A stretch of DNA of 46,032 nt from Nitrospira sp. CR1.2 (GTDB lineage Bacteria > Nitrospirota > Nitrospiria > Nitrospirales > Nitrospiraceae): NCBI GenBank assembly GCA_014055495.1, contig WIAG01000028.1:1-46032 (forward strand), given 5' to 3'. The notes under the pieces were generated by a model. It searched no databases. It was not told the DNA's origin and worked only from the letters and a program-made list of their open reading frames with translations. A program made the position numbers and the translations under genes. Below are positions 14,720 to 23,053 of this stretch, piece after piece. Numbering within the stretch: position 1 is the first letter of the stretch; each line of letters opens with the position of its first letter.

Positions 14720-16813
14720 ATGCGTCTTCGAATCCATCGGCTCTACGCCTTCTCTCACACCCCAGCCCCACTTGCACCCCTCCATCAGGTACAGAAGTCT
14801 TTCCCAACTCCGACAATTAGACGGCGAGTCCGGCTGCCGGCCCTCTGCGTCGGGCTCATCAGTCTCTGCTGGACCACCCTCGGTCAAGCTCAGGGTCCGT
14901 CATTCTCCGGTACGAGTGAATCGAATCACATACCCGCCGGGGAAGAACTCGAGTTTCTCAAGGAAGAGGAAACCGTCAGCATCGCCACGCGGCACGAACA
15001 GCCCATTTCCCAAGCTCCCTCCAATGTCTACGTCATCACGGACGAAGACATCCGTCATTCCGGCGCCACCGACATCCCGACGATTCTCCGCCGCGTGCCC
15101 GGTTTGGACGTGATGCAGGTCACAGGCGCCGATTTCAATGTCAGCGCACGAGGCGACAACCAGCTATTCGCCAACAAACTCCTCGTGATGGTGGACGGCC
15201 GCTCCATCTACATCGACGGCCAGGGTCTGGTGTTCTGGAAATCGCTCCCGGTCACCTTGACGGAAATCAAACGGATCGAAGTGCTCAAAGGGCCGGCTTC
15301 CGTCGTGTATGGATTCAATGCCTTTGACGGCGTCATCAATATCATCACCAAGTCGGCGCAAGAGATGAAGGGCACGACGTTGCAGTTCGGCGGCGGGGAA
15401 CTCGGCACCATCTCCAGTTCCGCCGTCCAGGCTGGATCAGCGGGCAAACTCGACTACCGTCTCTCCTTCGGCCATGACCAGAATCAACAATGGCGCAACC
15501 ATGACGCTCTCGCCTTCCGGTCGAACAAGTTCAACGTGCAGACGCAGTACAATTTCTCCGGCGACGCCACCTTACGCGTGGCCGGAGGTTTCATCGATAC
15601 CAATCGCTTCGACGGCCCCGTCTCCAACGTGCAGATTCCGCAATCGCAGTTCAACCAAGGCTATACCGACGTGCAGTACCAGTACCGCAATTTTTCCGTG
15701 CGTGGATGGTGGCAGGGCAACGACATTCCCGTCGACTCCGCCGCACATCCGCTCCTCTCCCGATTTGTGCGACAGACCAACGCAACGGGCGGATCCAATC
15801 TGTCTTTCTCCACGAATACCTATAACATAGAGGCACAACACAGCCTCGAATTCGGCTCGACCAACCGACTGAGTTATGGCGTCAATTATCGTTACAACAC
15901 GGTCGACGGCGCAGCCGTCTCCGAATTGGGGCGAGAAGATCGTCTCGGGGTCCATCTCCAGGACGAGTGGAAAATTCGTCCATCTCTCACTCTCGTGGCG
16001 GGGGTCCGCTACGATTTGCACACCAGAATCAACGGCACCTGGAGTCCGCGTGTGGCCCTCGTCTACAACCTAACCCCGGAGCATACGTTTCGCATCAGCG
16101 GATCCGTCGCCTATCGCCCCCCGACCCTGTTCGAGTCAAATCTCGACCTGCGAATCATGCCGACGACCCCGCCCTTGTTTGCCCCCATTCCACTCTTCGG
16201 TTCACAGAAGCTCAATCCGGAACAGATTATTTCTTATGAGGCTGGCTATCAAGGCTGGTGGCTGAAACACCGGCTTCGAACCAGACTCGATGTGTTCTTC
16301 AATCACCTCTCCGATTTGATCAATTTTCAAACCGTCGGTACCACCCGAACCCTCATCAACGGAGGAGAAGCCGATATCTACGGAACCGAGGCAGGCTTTG
16401 AATTCCTCGCCACCAGATGGCTCAGCGGCTTTGCGAATGCGTCCTACCAAAAGATCGGACAGACCTTCACCGGCGTCTCGCGACGAGGCGGCCCGGACTG
16501 GAAAGCGAATGTAGGCCTCCGCGGTGACTGGGACAACGGCCTCAACGGAGAAATCGCAGTCCATTACGTGGCAAGCGCCACCTATCCGCTGATCGAATTA
16601 TTCACCCAGCTCGCGCCGGCGCTCCCCGCGCCTACGAGTCAAACGGTCGACAGTTATACCCTGCTCAATCTTCGCGGCGGCTATCGGTTCTGGCACGACA
16701 AGGCCGAAGTGGCCGTTTCCGTCATGAACGCCCTCAATGACCGCCACAAGGAACACCCCCTTGGCGACATACTTGGTAGTCGGGTCATGGGCTGGGTCAC
16801 CATCCGATTGTGA
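14720..16813 (+). CDS. TonB-dependent outer membrane receptor A
   Basis: 697 aa. A hydrophobic export core is at about residues 38-58 ('ALCVGLISLCWTTLG', then AQG), which leaves a long N-region of about 37 residues; a shorter true start cannot be excluded. The plug domain at about 75-210 has 'SNVYVITDEDIRHSGATDIPTILRR', 'LVMVDGRSIYIDG', 'IKRIEVLKGPASVVYG' and 'NAFDGVINIITK'. The 22-strand barrel runs to the C-terminal 'GWVTIRL', ending in an aliphatic residue. TonB receptors import iron complexes, vitamin B12, sugars and other large solutes. The substrate is unknown, and no TonB, ExbB or ExbD gene is seen here. The gene is a tandem paralog of the next one, with nearly the same plug. Confidence 0.85.
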   Translation: MRLRIHRLYAFSHTPAPLAPLHQVQKSFPTPTIRRRVRLPALCVGLISLCWTTLGQAQGPSFSGTSESNHIPAGEELEFLKEEETVSIATRHEQPISQAPSNVYVITDEDIRHSGATDIPTILRRVPGLDVMQVTGADFNVSARGDNQLFANKLLVMVDGRSIYIDGQGLVFWKSLPVTLTEIKRIEVLKGPASVVYGFNAFDGVINIITKSAQEMKGTTLQFGGGELGTISSSAVQAGSAGKLDYRLSFGHDQNQQWRNHDALAFRSNKFNVQTQYNFSGDATLRVAGGFIDTNRFDGPVSNVQIPQSQFNQGYTDVQYQYRNFSVRGWWQGNDIPVDSAAHPLLSRFVRQTNATGGSNLSFSTNTYNIEAQHSLEFGSTNRLSYGVNYRYNTVDGAAVSELGREDRLGVHLQDEWKIRPSLTLVAGVRYDLHTRINGTWSPRVALVYNLTPEHTFRISGSVAYRPPTLFESNLDLRIMPTTPPLFAPIPLFGSQKLNPEQIISYEAGYQGWWLKHRLRTRLDVFFNHLSDLINFQTVGTTRTLINGGEADIYGTEAGFEFLATRWLSGFANASYQKIGQTFTGVSRRGGPDWKANVGLRGDWDNGLNGEIAVHYVASATYPLIELFTQLAPALPAPTSQTVDSYTLLNLRGGYRFWHDKAEVAVSVMNALNDRHKEHPLGDILGSRVMGWVTIRL

Positions 16814-16835
16814 GCGGTCAATGAGGCAGACCGTC

Positions 16836-18872
16836 ATGAAACGCCCTTGGCACCTACTCCTCGTCGTGGTCTTGTTGCTCATCCTCAGGAGTATCGCCGC
16901 GGCGGAACCAGGCTCAGTACGCTTCGAGGAGTCGCTGTCCTTCCCTGTCAGCAACGACCTGGAACTGCTCAAGGAAGAAGAAACCGTGAGCATCGCCTCG
17001 CGTTACGAACAACCCATTTCTCAAGCGCCGTCGAACGTCTACGTGGTCACCGACGAGGATATTCGGCAGTCCGGAGCCACCGACCTTCCAACCGTCCTGC
17101 GGCGCATTCCAGGATTGGAGGTGATGCAGATGACCGGCGCCGATTTCAACGTCAGCGCCAGGGGAGGCAACCAACCATTCGCGAACAAAATGCTGGTCAT
17201 GGTGGACGGACGCTCGATCTACCTCGATGTGCAGGGAAACGTGTTCTGGAAATCCCTCCCGATCACGATTCCCGAGATTAAGCGCATCGAAGTGCTGAAG
17301 GGTCCCGCGTCCGCCATGTATGGATTCAATGCCTTCGACGGGGTCATCAACATCATCACCAAGTCACCGGAAGAGATGAAGGGAACGACGCTGCAATTCG
17401 GCGGGGGCGAACAAGGAACCGTCAGCAGCGCAGCGGTCCATGCCGGCACCATGGGCAAGTTCGGCTATCGCCTTTCGGTCGGCCGGGATCAGACGCAGCA
17501 ATGGAGAGAGCGCGACGCCCTTGCGTTTCGTGCCCACAAATTCAATGCACAAACGGACTATGCCCTGTCCTCAACATCGAAGCTGCAAATATCCGGGGGG
17601 CTGGTCGAAACGAATCGGTACGACGGCCAAGTCGGGGAAGTGACCAGCAATTCGATTCGTCCTTCCTTCGGCTACGCCAACGCGCTCTACGAACAGGGAG
17701 ACTTTCTCATTCGCGCGTGGTGGTCTGGATACACAGACCACGCCACCATCAGCCCTCTTCCCCAACTGACCGACTTCCTCAGCGTGACGGACCGCAATGG
17801 CGTATCGACGAATCCCTTTTCCGGTAATACGTACAATGTCGACATGCAGCACGGGGTCAATCTCGGCGCAAAGAATCGACTGCTGTATGGTGCAAACTAT
17901 CGGCACAACTCACTGTCCAGTCCCGCCATCGATCAATTCAGCCGAGAAAACCGGTTGGGTCTGTTTCTACAAGATGAATGGCGGGCCACACCGACCCTGA
18001 CGATCGTGGCAGGTCTGCGCTATGATCTTCACACCCAAATCAACGGCACCTGGAGCCCACGGGTAGCCATTTTGTATCAACCGGTGGAGGGACACACCTT
18101 TCATCTTTCAGGCTCCGCAGCCTATCGGCCGCCGACTCTCTTTGAATCGCATCAGGACCAGCGAGTCACAACGCCGAACCAGGCCCCCCCACCCACCTTC
18201 ATCACTCTTCCGGTGACGGGCTCGACGAGACTTGCGCCTGAACAGATCTCCTCCTATGAGGCCGGGTATCAAGGCTGGTATTGGAAACATCGCCTCCGCG
18301 TACGGGCGGATCTCTTTTTCAACCATATCTCCGATCTCATCGGCAGTCGCATCACGAACACCGGGGCCTCGGCATTCGTCAACGACCCCGGCTCTGCCGA
18401 TATCTACGGAGGCGAGGCGGGCATGGAGTTTCTGGCGAGTCGTTGGCTGTCCGGCTTCGCCAACTACGCGTATGAGGAAATCGGTCAGTCGTTTAGTGGG
18501 ACGGTCAGACGGGGCGCGCCCCGCTCGAAAGTCAGCGCCGGGCTCAGAACGGAATGGGAAAACGGTCTGACCGGAGAAATCAGCTACTACCATGTCGGAG
18601 CGGCCGCCTACCCTCTCGCACAAAGCTTCACCAATTTGGGGACGAGTCCCGCCACCGGAATTATCGTCCCGAACGAGCGCGTCGGCAGTTACAACCTGCT
18701 CAATCTCCGCGCCGGCTACCGGTTCTGGCAGGAGAAGGCGGCGGCAGGCTACCTGCGCGACGCCGAAGTGGCGGTCTCCGTGTTTAATGCACTCAATGCT
18801 GAGCACAAAGAACACCCGCTGGGGGACTTCATCGCCCGGCGGGTCATGGGATGGTTGACACTTCGATTTTGA
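16836..18872 (+). CDS. TonB-dependent outer membrane receptor B (tandem paralog of A)
   Basis: 678 aa from ATG 16836, preceded by GAGG at 9 nt and followed by the signal peptide MKRPWHLLLVVVLLLI, cleaved near residue 22 after 'IAAA'. ATG 16821 is an alternative start. The plug repeats receptor A almost residue by residue ('ELLKEEETVSIASRYEQPISQAPSNVYVVTDEDIRQSG', quoted in parts: ELLKEEETVSIASRYEQPIS, then QAPSNVYVVTDEDIRQSG). The barrel diverges more in the loops, for example around residues 300-330 and 440-480, where substrate contacts usually lie. It ends in 'RVMGWLTLRF' with the terminal Phe typical of outer membrane barrels. It starts 22 bp after receptor A's stop, so the two are probably one transcript. 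A recent duplication with divergent specificity is inferred. Confidence 0.85.
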   Translation: MKRPWHLLLVVVLLLILRSIAAAEPGSVRFEESLSFPVSNDLELLKEEETVSIASRYEQPISQAPSNVYVVTDEDIRQSGATDLPTVLRRIPGLEVMQMTGADFNVSARGGNQPFANKMLVMVDGRSIYLDVQGNVFWKSLPITIPEIKRIEVLKGPASAMYGFNAFDGVINIITKSPEEMKGTTLQFGGGEQGTVSSAAVHAGTMGKFGYRLSVGRDQTQQWRERDALAFRAHKFNAQTDYALSSTSKLQISGGLVETNRYDGQVGEVTSNSIRPSFGYANALYEQGDFLIRAWWSGYTDHATISPLPQLTDFLSVTDRNGVSTNPFSGNTYNVDMQHGVNLGAKNRLLYGANYRHNSLSSPAIDQFSRENRLGLFLQDEWRATPTLTIVAGLRYDLHTQINGTWSPRVAILYQPVEGHTFHLSGSAAYRPPTLFESHQDQRVTTPNQAPPPTFITLPVTGSTRLAPEQISSYEAGYQGWYWKHRLRVRADLFFNHISDLIGSRITNTGASAFVNDPGSADIYGGEAGMEFLASRWLSGFANYAYEEIGQSFSGTVRRGAPRSKVSAGLRTEWENGLTGEISYYHVGAAAYPLAQSFTNLGTSPATGIIVPNERVGSYNLLNLRAGYRFWQEKAAAGYLRDAEVAVSVFNALNAEHKEHPLGDFIARRVMGWLTLRF

Positions 18873-18904
18873 AGGATGGCCCCGGGACCACTCGGGAGGA
18901 TGCG

Positions 18905-21900
18905 ATGGCACCAGCACCAGTCACTCATTCCATCCTCGTCGTGGATGACGATCCCGACATTGCCCTCGGATTGCAGGACTTACTCGACCACGACGGATAT
19001 CGGGTGAACGTGGCCATGACCTGCGCAGAGGCCCTCGCACTAGCCAGCGCGCACCACTACAACGCCGTCCTGCTCGATCTGGGGTTGCCGGACGGAGACG
19101 GCACGTCCGTTCTGCTCACGTTACAGCAGCAACAACCGCAACTTCCCGTGATCATTCTCACCGCCTATACCGGCACCGACCGCACAGTGGGCGCGTTGAC
19201 CCAAGGAGCATTTGCCTACCTCACCAAGCCTTACAACCGTGAGGAACTGCGCGCGGTCCTGCAACGGGCAGTCGGAGTCCAAGCCCTGGCTGCCAAAGCC
19301 GAACATGCTGAACATGCCTTGCACGAGAGCGAGGCGCGATTCCGGTCTCTCGTCGAGGCCGCCACCGACTCCATCGTGCTGGCCGACGACCAGGGTCGGA
19401 TCATCTCCTGGAATCCCGCCGCTTCCCGGCTCTTCGGGTACACGGATGATGAAGTGCGCGGGAAATCGCTCAGTCTGTTGATGCCGCCCCGATACCGCGC
19501 CGCCCATGAACGCGGCCTCGCCCGTGTCGGGGAGACGGGCCAATCCCGCCTTATCGGGCGCCTCGTCGAACTGGAAGGACTGCGGAAGGACGGCACCGAG
19601 TTTCCGCTCGAACTCTCGCTGGCCATGTGGAAAACGGACGACGCCATCTTGTACAGCGGCATCATCCGCGACATCACCCAGCGTCGCCTGGCCGAGGATA
19701 TTCTGGACCGCCTCCGTCATCTGCACGAAGTCATCCTCACCCAGGCCGGCGAAGGCATCTACGGTCTGGATCAGGAGGGCCGAACCACGTTCATCAACCC
19801 GACGGCTGCGCAATTGCTCGGCTACGAACCCGCCGAGCTGATCGAGCGGCCGATGCATGCGGCGCTGCATCACTCGCGGACGGACGGCAGCCGCTATCCG
19901 CTCGGCGACTGTCCCATCTACGCAGCACTTCGTGACGGCCTGGTACACCGGGTCTCGACCGATGTGTTTTGGCGCAAAGACGGGAGCCACATCCCGGTCG
20001 AGTATGTCAGTACCCCGATCATCGAGAAGGGGTGCATTGCCGGCGCGGTGGTGGTGTTCCGCGATATTTCCGAGCGGAAGGAGGCCGAACGCGCCGTCGA
20101 GGAAAGCCAGGAGCGATTCCGGCAATTGGCCGAACACATTCGGGAAGTCTTCTGGATCACCAACCCCGAAAAGACGCGCGTGCTCTACATCAGTCCCGGC
20201 TATGAAGAGATCTGGGGACGTACCTGTGACAGTCTCTACGCCCATCCGGCGTCCTGGCTCGATGCGATTCATCCTGAGGATCGCTCACGGGTCCAGGACG
20301 CTGCCATGAACCGGCAAATCCTGGAGGTCTACGATGAGGAATATCGGATCCTCCGCCCGGATGGTTCTCTGCGATGGATCTGGGATCGGGCCTATCCCAT
20401 CAGGGACGCCTCCGGAAGGGTCTACCGCATCGTGGGATTCGCGGAGGATATCACCGAGTCCAAGCGCGTCGAGAGAAATTTGATCGAAAGTGAGCGGCGG
20501 TATCGTGCGCTCTTCGACGATAACCCATCCATGTATTTCATGGTGGATGCCGACGGCCTCGTCCTGTCCGTAAATCGGTTCGGCGCGGAACGGCTCGGGT
20601 ACGAGCAGCAGGAGTTGCTCGACACCTCCGTCGTAGCCGTCTTCCATCCGGCCGATCAGGACGCCGCACGGCTGAATCTCGCATCCTGCCTTTCAGACAT
20701 GGGACAGCCAAAAAGCTGGGAACTGCGCAAGGTCCGCAAAGACGGGAGCGTGATCTGGGTACGGGAGACCGCCCACGCCGTACACAACGATCAGCAGGTC
20801 CCGGTGGTGCTGATCGTCTGTGAAGACATCAGCGCTATGAAAGAGGCCGAGATCGCCCTTCATGACAGCGAAGAAATGAAAAATCAAATCCTGCGCAGTA
20901 GTGCCGATTGTATCAAGGTTCTGGATCTCGACGGGCGGTTACAATACATGAACGATGCGGGACAACGACTGCTGCACATCACAGACCTTGTCGCCTACAC
21001 CGGCAAGACCTGGGCGGAGTTTTGGGAGGGGGAGGACCGCGACGCCGCCATGGCGGCCCTCGAGGCCGCCAGATCCGGCGATGTCGGGAAATTCGTCGGC
21101 TTCTGCCCCACCACCAGCGGACAACCCAAATGGTGGGACGTACAGGTCACACCCATGCTGGACACACAAGGATTTTCTCGACGCCTCCTGGCCATCTCCC
21201 GGGACATCACGGCCTACAAGCAGGTCCAGGAATCTCTCCGCGCCAGTGAGGAGCGACTGGAACACGTGATTCGTGGCTCTCACGACGGATTCTGGGATGG
21301 CCATGTCCTCCCAGGTCATCCCTGGTATTCGCCGAACACCCCCGTCTGGTGGTCCCCCCGTGTCCGGGAGATGCTGGGATACAACGAGCAGGAGTTTCCC
21401 GATATCCTCGACAGCTGGGCGTCCCGATTGCATCCGGACGATCGCAAGGGTGTCTTCCAGCGATTACAGGCCTGCATGGAGCAAGGCGTATCCCAGTACG
21501 ATGTCGAATATCGGCTTCTGAACAAACAACAGGAATATCAGTGGTTCCACGCGCGCGCCGAGGTGGTTCAACGGGATGTACAAGGCCGCGCAGTCCGCAT
21601 GGCCGGTGCCTTGCAAGACATCACCGACCGCAAACGGGCCGAGGCCAGCCTCGTCCTCAGCGAAGAGCGCTTGCGCATGGCGCTGGCCGCATCAGAACTC
21701 GGCATCTGGGATTGGGATGTGCGGTCGAACCGGCTCTACTGGTCCGACGGCGTCGAGGCGTTGTTCGGGCTGCCGCCCGGCTCGTTCCCCGGTACCTATC
21801 CCGCGTATATCGACCTGATTTATCCGCTCGATCGCGGCTCGACCCTGACCCACATCGAACTCAGCCTGCGCGACCACACCTCCATCACCATCCGGCATCG

Positions 21901-22027
21901 CGTGGTCTGGCTCGACGGCACGATGCATTGGCTGGCATGGATGGGACGTATCTACAGAGGAACCGACGGGGTGGCCGCGCGCGTGCTCGGCATCATTCGC
22001 GACACGAAGGGGCACAGCGGCGAATAG
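18905..22027 (+). CDS. REC-PAS x7 protein with no recognisable output domain
   Basis: 1040 aa from ATG 18905 (GGGAGGA at 18894-18900). ATG 18851 is open too but would overlap receptor B. Residues 8-125 are a receiver with the phospho-acceptor D58 ('LLDLGLPDGDG') and 'YLTKPY'. Seven PAS domains then start at about 142, 273, 400, 528, 655, 781 and 918. Several carry PAC-like ends such as 'SGIIRDITQRR', 'FAEDITESKR' and 'LQDITDRKRAE'. The protein stops a few residues after the seventh PAS ('IIRDTKGHSGE'), exactly where a kinase or GGDEF domain usually begins, and no remnant of one follows before the next gene. Its REC, PAS1 and PAS2 closely match those of the soluble kinase at 25576, so they share ancestry. 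It may act by protein-protein interaction. Confidence 0.75.
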   Translation: MAPAPVTHSILVVDDDPDIALGLQDLLDHDGYRVNVAMTCAEALALASAHHYNAVLLDLGLPDGDGTSVLLTLQQQQPQLPVIILTAYTGTDRTVGALTQGAFAYLTKPYNREELRAVLQRAVGVQALAAKAEHAEHALHESEARFRSLVEAATDSIVLADDQGRIISWNPAASRLFGYTDDEVRGKSLSLLMPPRYRAAHERGLARVGETGQSRLIGRLVELEGLRKDGTEFPLELSLAMWKTDDAILYSGIIRDITQRRLAEDILDRLRHLHEVILTQAGEGIYGLDQEGRTTFINPTAAQLLGYEPAELIERPMHAALHHSRTDGSRYPLGDCPIYAALRDGLVHRVSTDVFWRKDGSHIPVEYVSTPIIEKGCIAGAVVVFRDISERKEAERAVEESQERFRQLAEHIREVFWITNPEKTRVLYISPGYEEIWGRTCDSLYAHPASWLDAIHPEDRSRVQDAAMNRQILEVYDEEYRILRPDGSLRWIWDRAYPIRDASGRVYRIVGFAEDITESKRVERNLIESERRYRALFDDNPSMYFMVDADGLVLSVNRFGAERLGYEQQELLDTSVVAVFHPADQDAARLNLASCLSDMGQPKSWELRKVRKDGSVIWVRETAHAVHNDQQVPVVLIVCEDISAMKEAEIALHDSEEMKNQILRSSADCIKVLDLDGRLQYMNDAGQRLLHITDLVAYTGKTWAEFWEGEDRDAAMAALEAARSGDVGKFVGFCPTTSGQPKWWDVQVTPMLDTQGFSRRLLAISRDITAYKQVQESLRASEERLEHVIRGSHDGFWDGHVLPGHPWYSPNTPVWWSPRVREMLGYNEQEFPDILDSWASRLHPDDRKGVFQRLQACMEQGVSQYDVEYRLLNKQQEYQWFHARAEVVQRDVQGRAVRMAGALQDITDRKRAEASLVLSEERLRMALAASELGIWDWDVRSNRLYWSDGVEALFGLPPGSFPGTYPAYIDLIYPLDRGSTLTHIELSLRDHTSITIRHRVVWLDGTMHWLAWMGRIYRGTDGVAARVLGIIRDTKGHSGE

Positions 22028-22069
22028 ACGGGGGGCGTTCGGCTACCTGACGTGTCGCCGGCTGATTCG

Positions 22070-23053
22070 ATGAGGGCGCAGACTGTGACGTTCGTATACC
22101 TACAGGTGAGAGCGACACCTCTCCCCCCCAGGGGTCGCCGTCTGCTGTTTCGTCACATCATAACCGCCCTCCTGTGGTTGCTGCTGGGCATGCCGGTCGC
22201 CTCGGCAACGGACATCATCATCCTCAAATCGTCGGATATCGCGGCCTATAATCAGGCCATCACCGGATTCAAAGCCGCTCTGCCCAACGGAATTATCCTC
22301 TCCGAATACGATCTGCAGGGAGACTTGGAGAAGGGACGGAAACTCGCGCGAAAGATCCGCGCCTCTGATCCGGCCCTGGTCTTTGCCGTAGGCCTGAAAG
22401 CGGCCAAGGCCGCTCAGCTGGAGATCGTCGACATTCCGGTGGTCTATGCCATGGTATTGGATCCATCCAAGTACGGACTGACGACCCCGAATATGACCGG
22501 TATTCTCCTGGAGGTTCCACTCGAGCGCCAGCTGTCCATGATTCGAGCCCTGCTGCCCAACCTCAAACATATCGGCACACTGTACGACCCGGCCAAAACC
22601 ACGGCGCTTGTCGACGAAGCCAGACGCCTCATGAAACCCAACGGGACGGAACTGATCCCGCTTCAGATCAACAGTGAGCGGGATGTTCCCGGGGGCCTTC
22701 GAACCCTACTCCCCTCCGTCGATGCCCTCTGGCTCATCCCTGATTCCACGGTTCTGAACGATGAGTCCCTTCGTTTTATTCTGAATACGGCGTTGGAGGA
22801 GCGGGTCCCGGTGGTCGGATTTTCGAGGGAATTTGCGCGAAGCGGAGCCCTCTTGTGCCTCTCCGTCAACTACAGCGACATCGGGCGTCAGGCCGGACAG
22901 CTGAGCCGCAAACTCCTCGACGGCCAACTGTCGCTCCCGGTCAAGCCGTGGCACCCCGAACGCATCGAAACCAGCTTGAATCTGAAGACGGCCAAATTCC
23001 TCGGCATCGAGATTCCTCGAGGTCTTGAGCAACAGGCCGACGAGCTGTATTGA
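22070..23053 (+). CDS. Orphan ABC_sub_bind-type periplasmic binding protein
   Basis: 327 aa from ATG 22070; GTG 22052 and GTG 22107 are other possible starts. A hydrophobic export segment ('IITALLWLLLGMPVASA') precedes the mature 'TDIIILKSSDIAAYNQAITGF'. The rest matches the periplasmic binding fold of the ABC_sub_bind (PF04392) family: 'ALVFAVGLKAAKAA', 'IPVVYAMVLDP', 'MTGILLEVPLERQL', 'VDALWLIPDSTV', 'PVVGFSREFARSGALLCLSVNY' (shown here in separate motifs). No permease or ATPase is near. The stop TGA (23051-23053) overlaps the ATG of the histidine kinase, so the protein is probably a periplasmic ligand-binding partner of that kinase rather than part of a transporter. The ligand is unknown. 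Confidence 0.7.
   Translation: MRAQTVTFVYLQVRATPLPPRGRRLLFRHIITALLWLLLGMPVASATDIIILKSSDIAAYNQAITGFKAALPNGIILSEYDLQGDLEKGRKLARKIRASDPALVFAVGLKAAKAAQLEIVDIPVVYAMVLDPSKYGLTTPNMTGILLEVPLERQLSMIRALLPNLKHIGTLYDPAKTTALVDEARRLMKPNGTELIPLQINSERDVPGGLRTLLPSVDALWLIPDSTVLNDESLRFILNTALEERVPVVGFSREFARSGALLCLSVNYSDIGRQAGQLSRKLLDGQLSLPVKPWHPERIETSLNLKTAKFLGIEIPRGLEQQADELY

Noticed and set aside
19121-20272. Long minus-strand frame (about 383 codons) opposite the REC-PAS7 gene
   Set aside because: Same reasoning: the plus strand has clear REC and PAS motifs throughout, and the antisense protein shows none.
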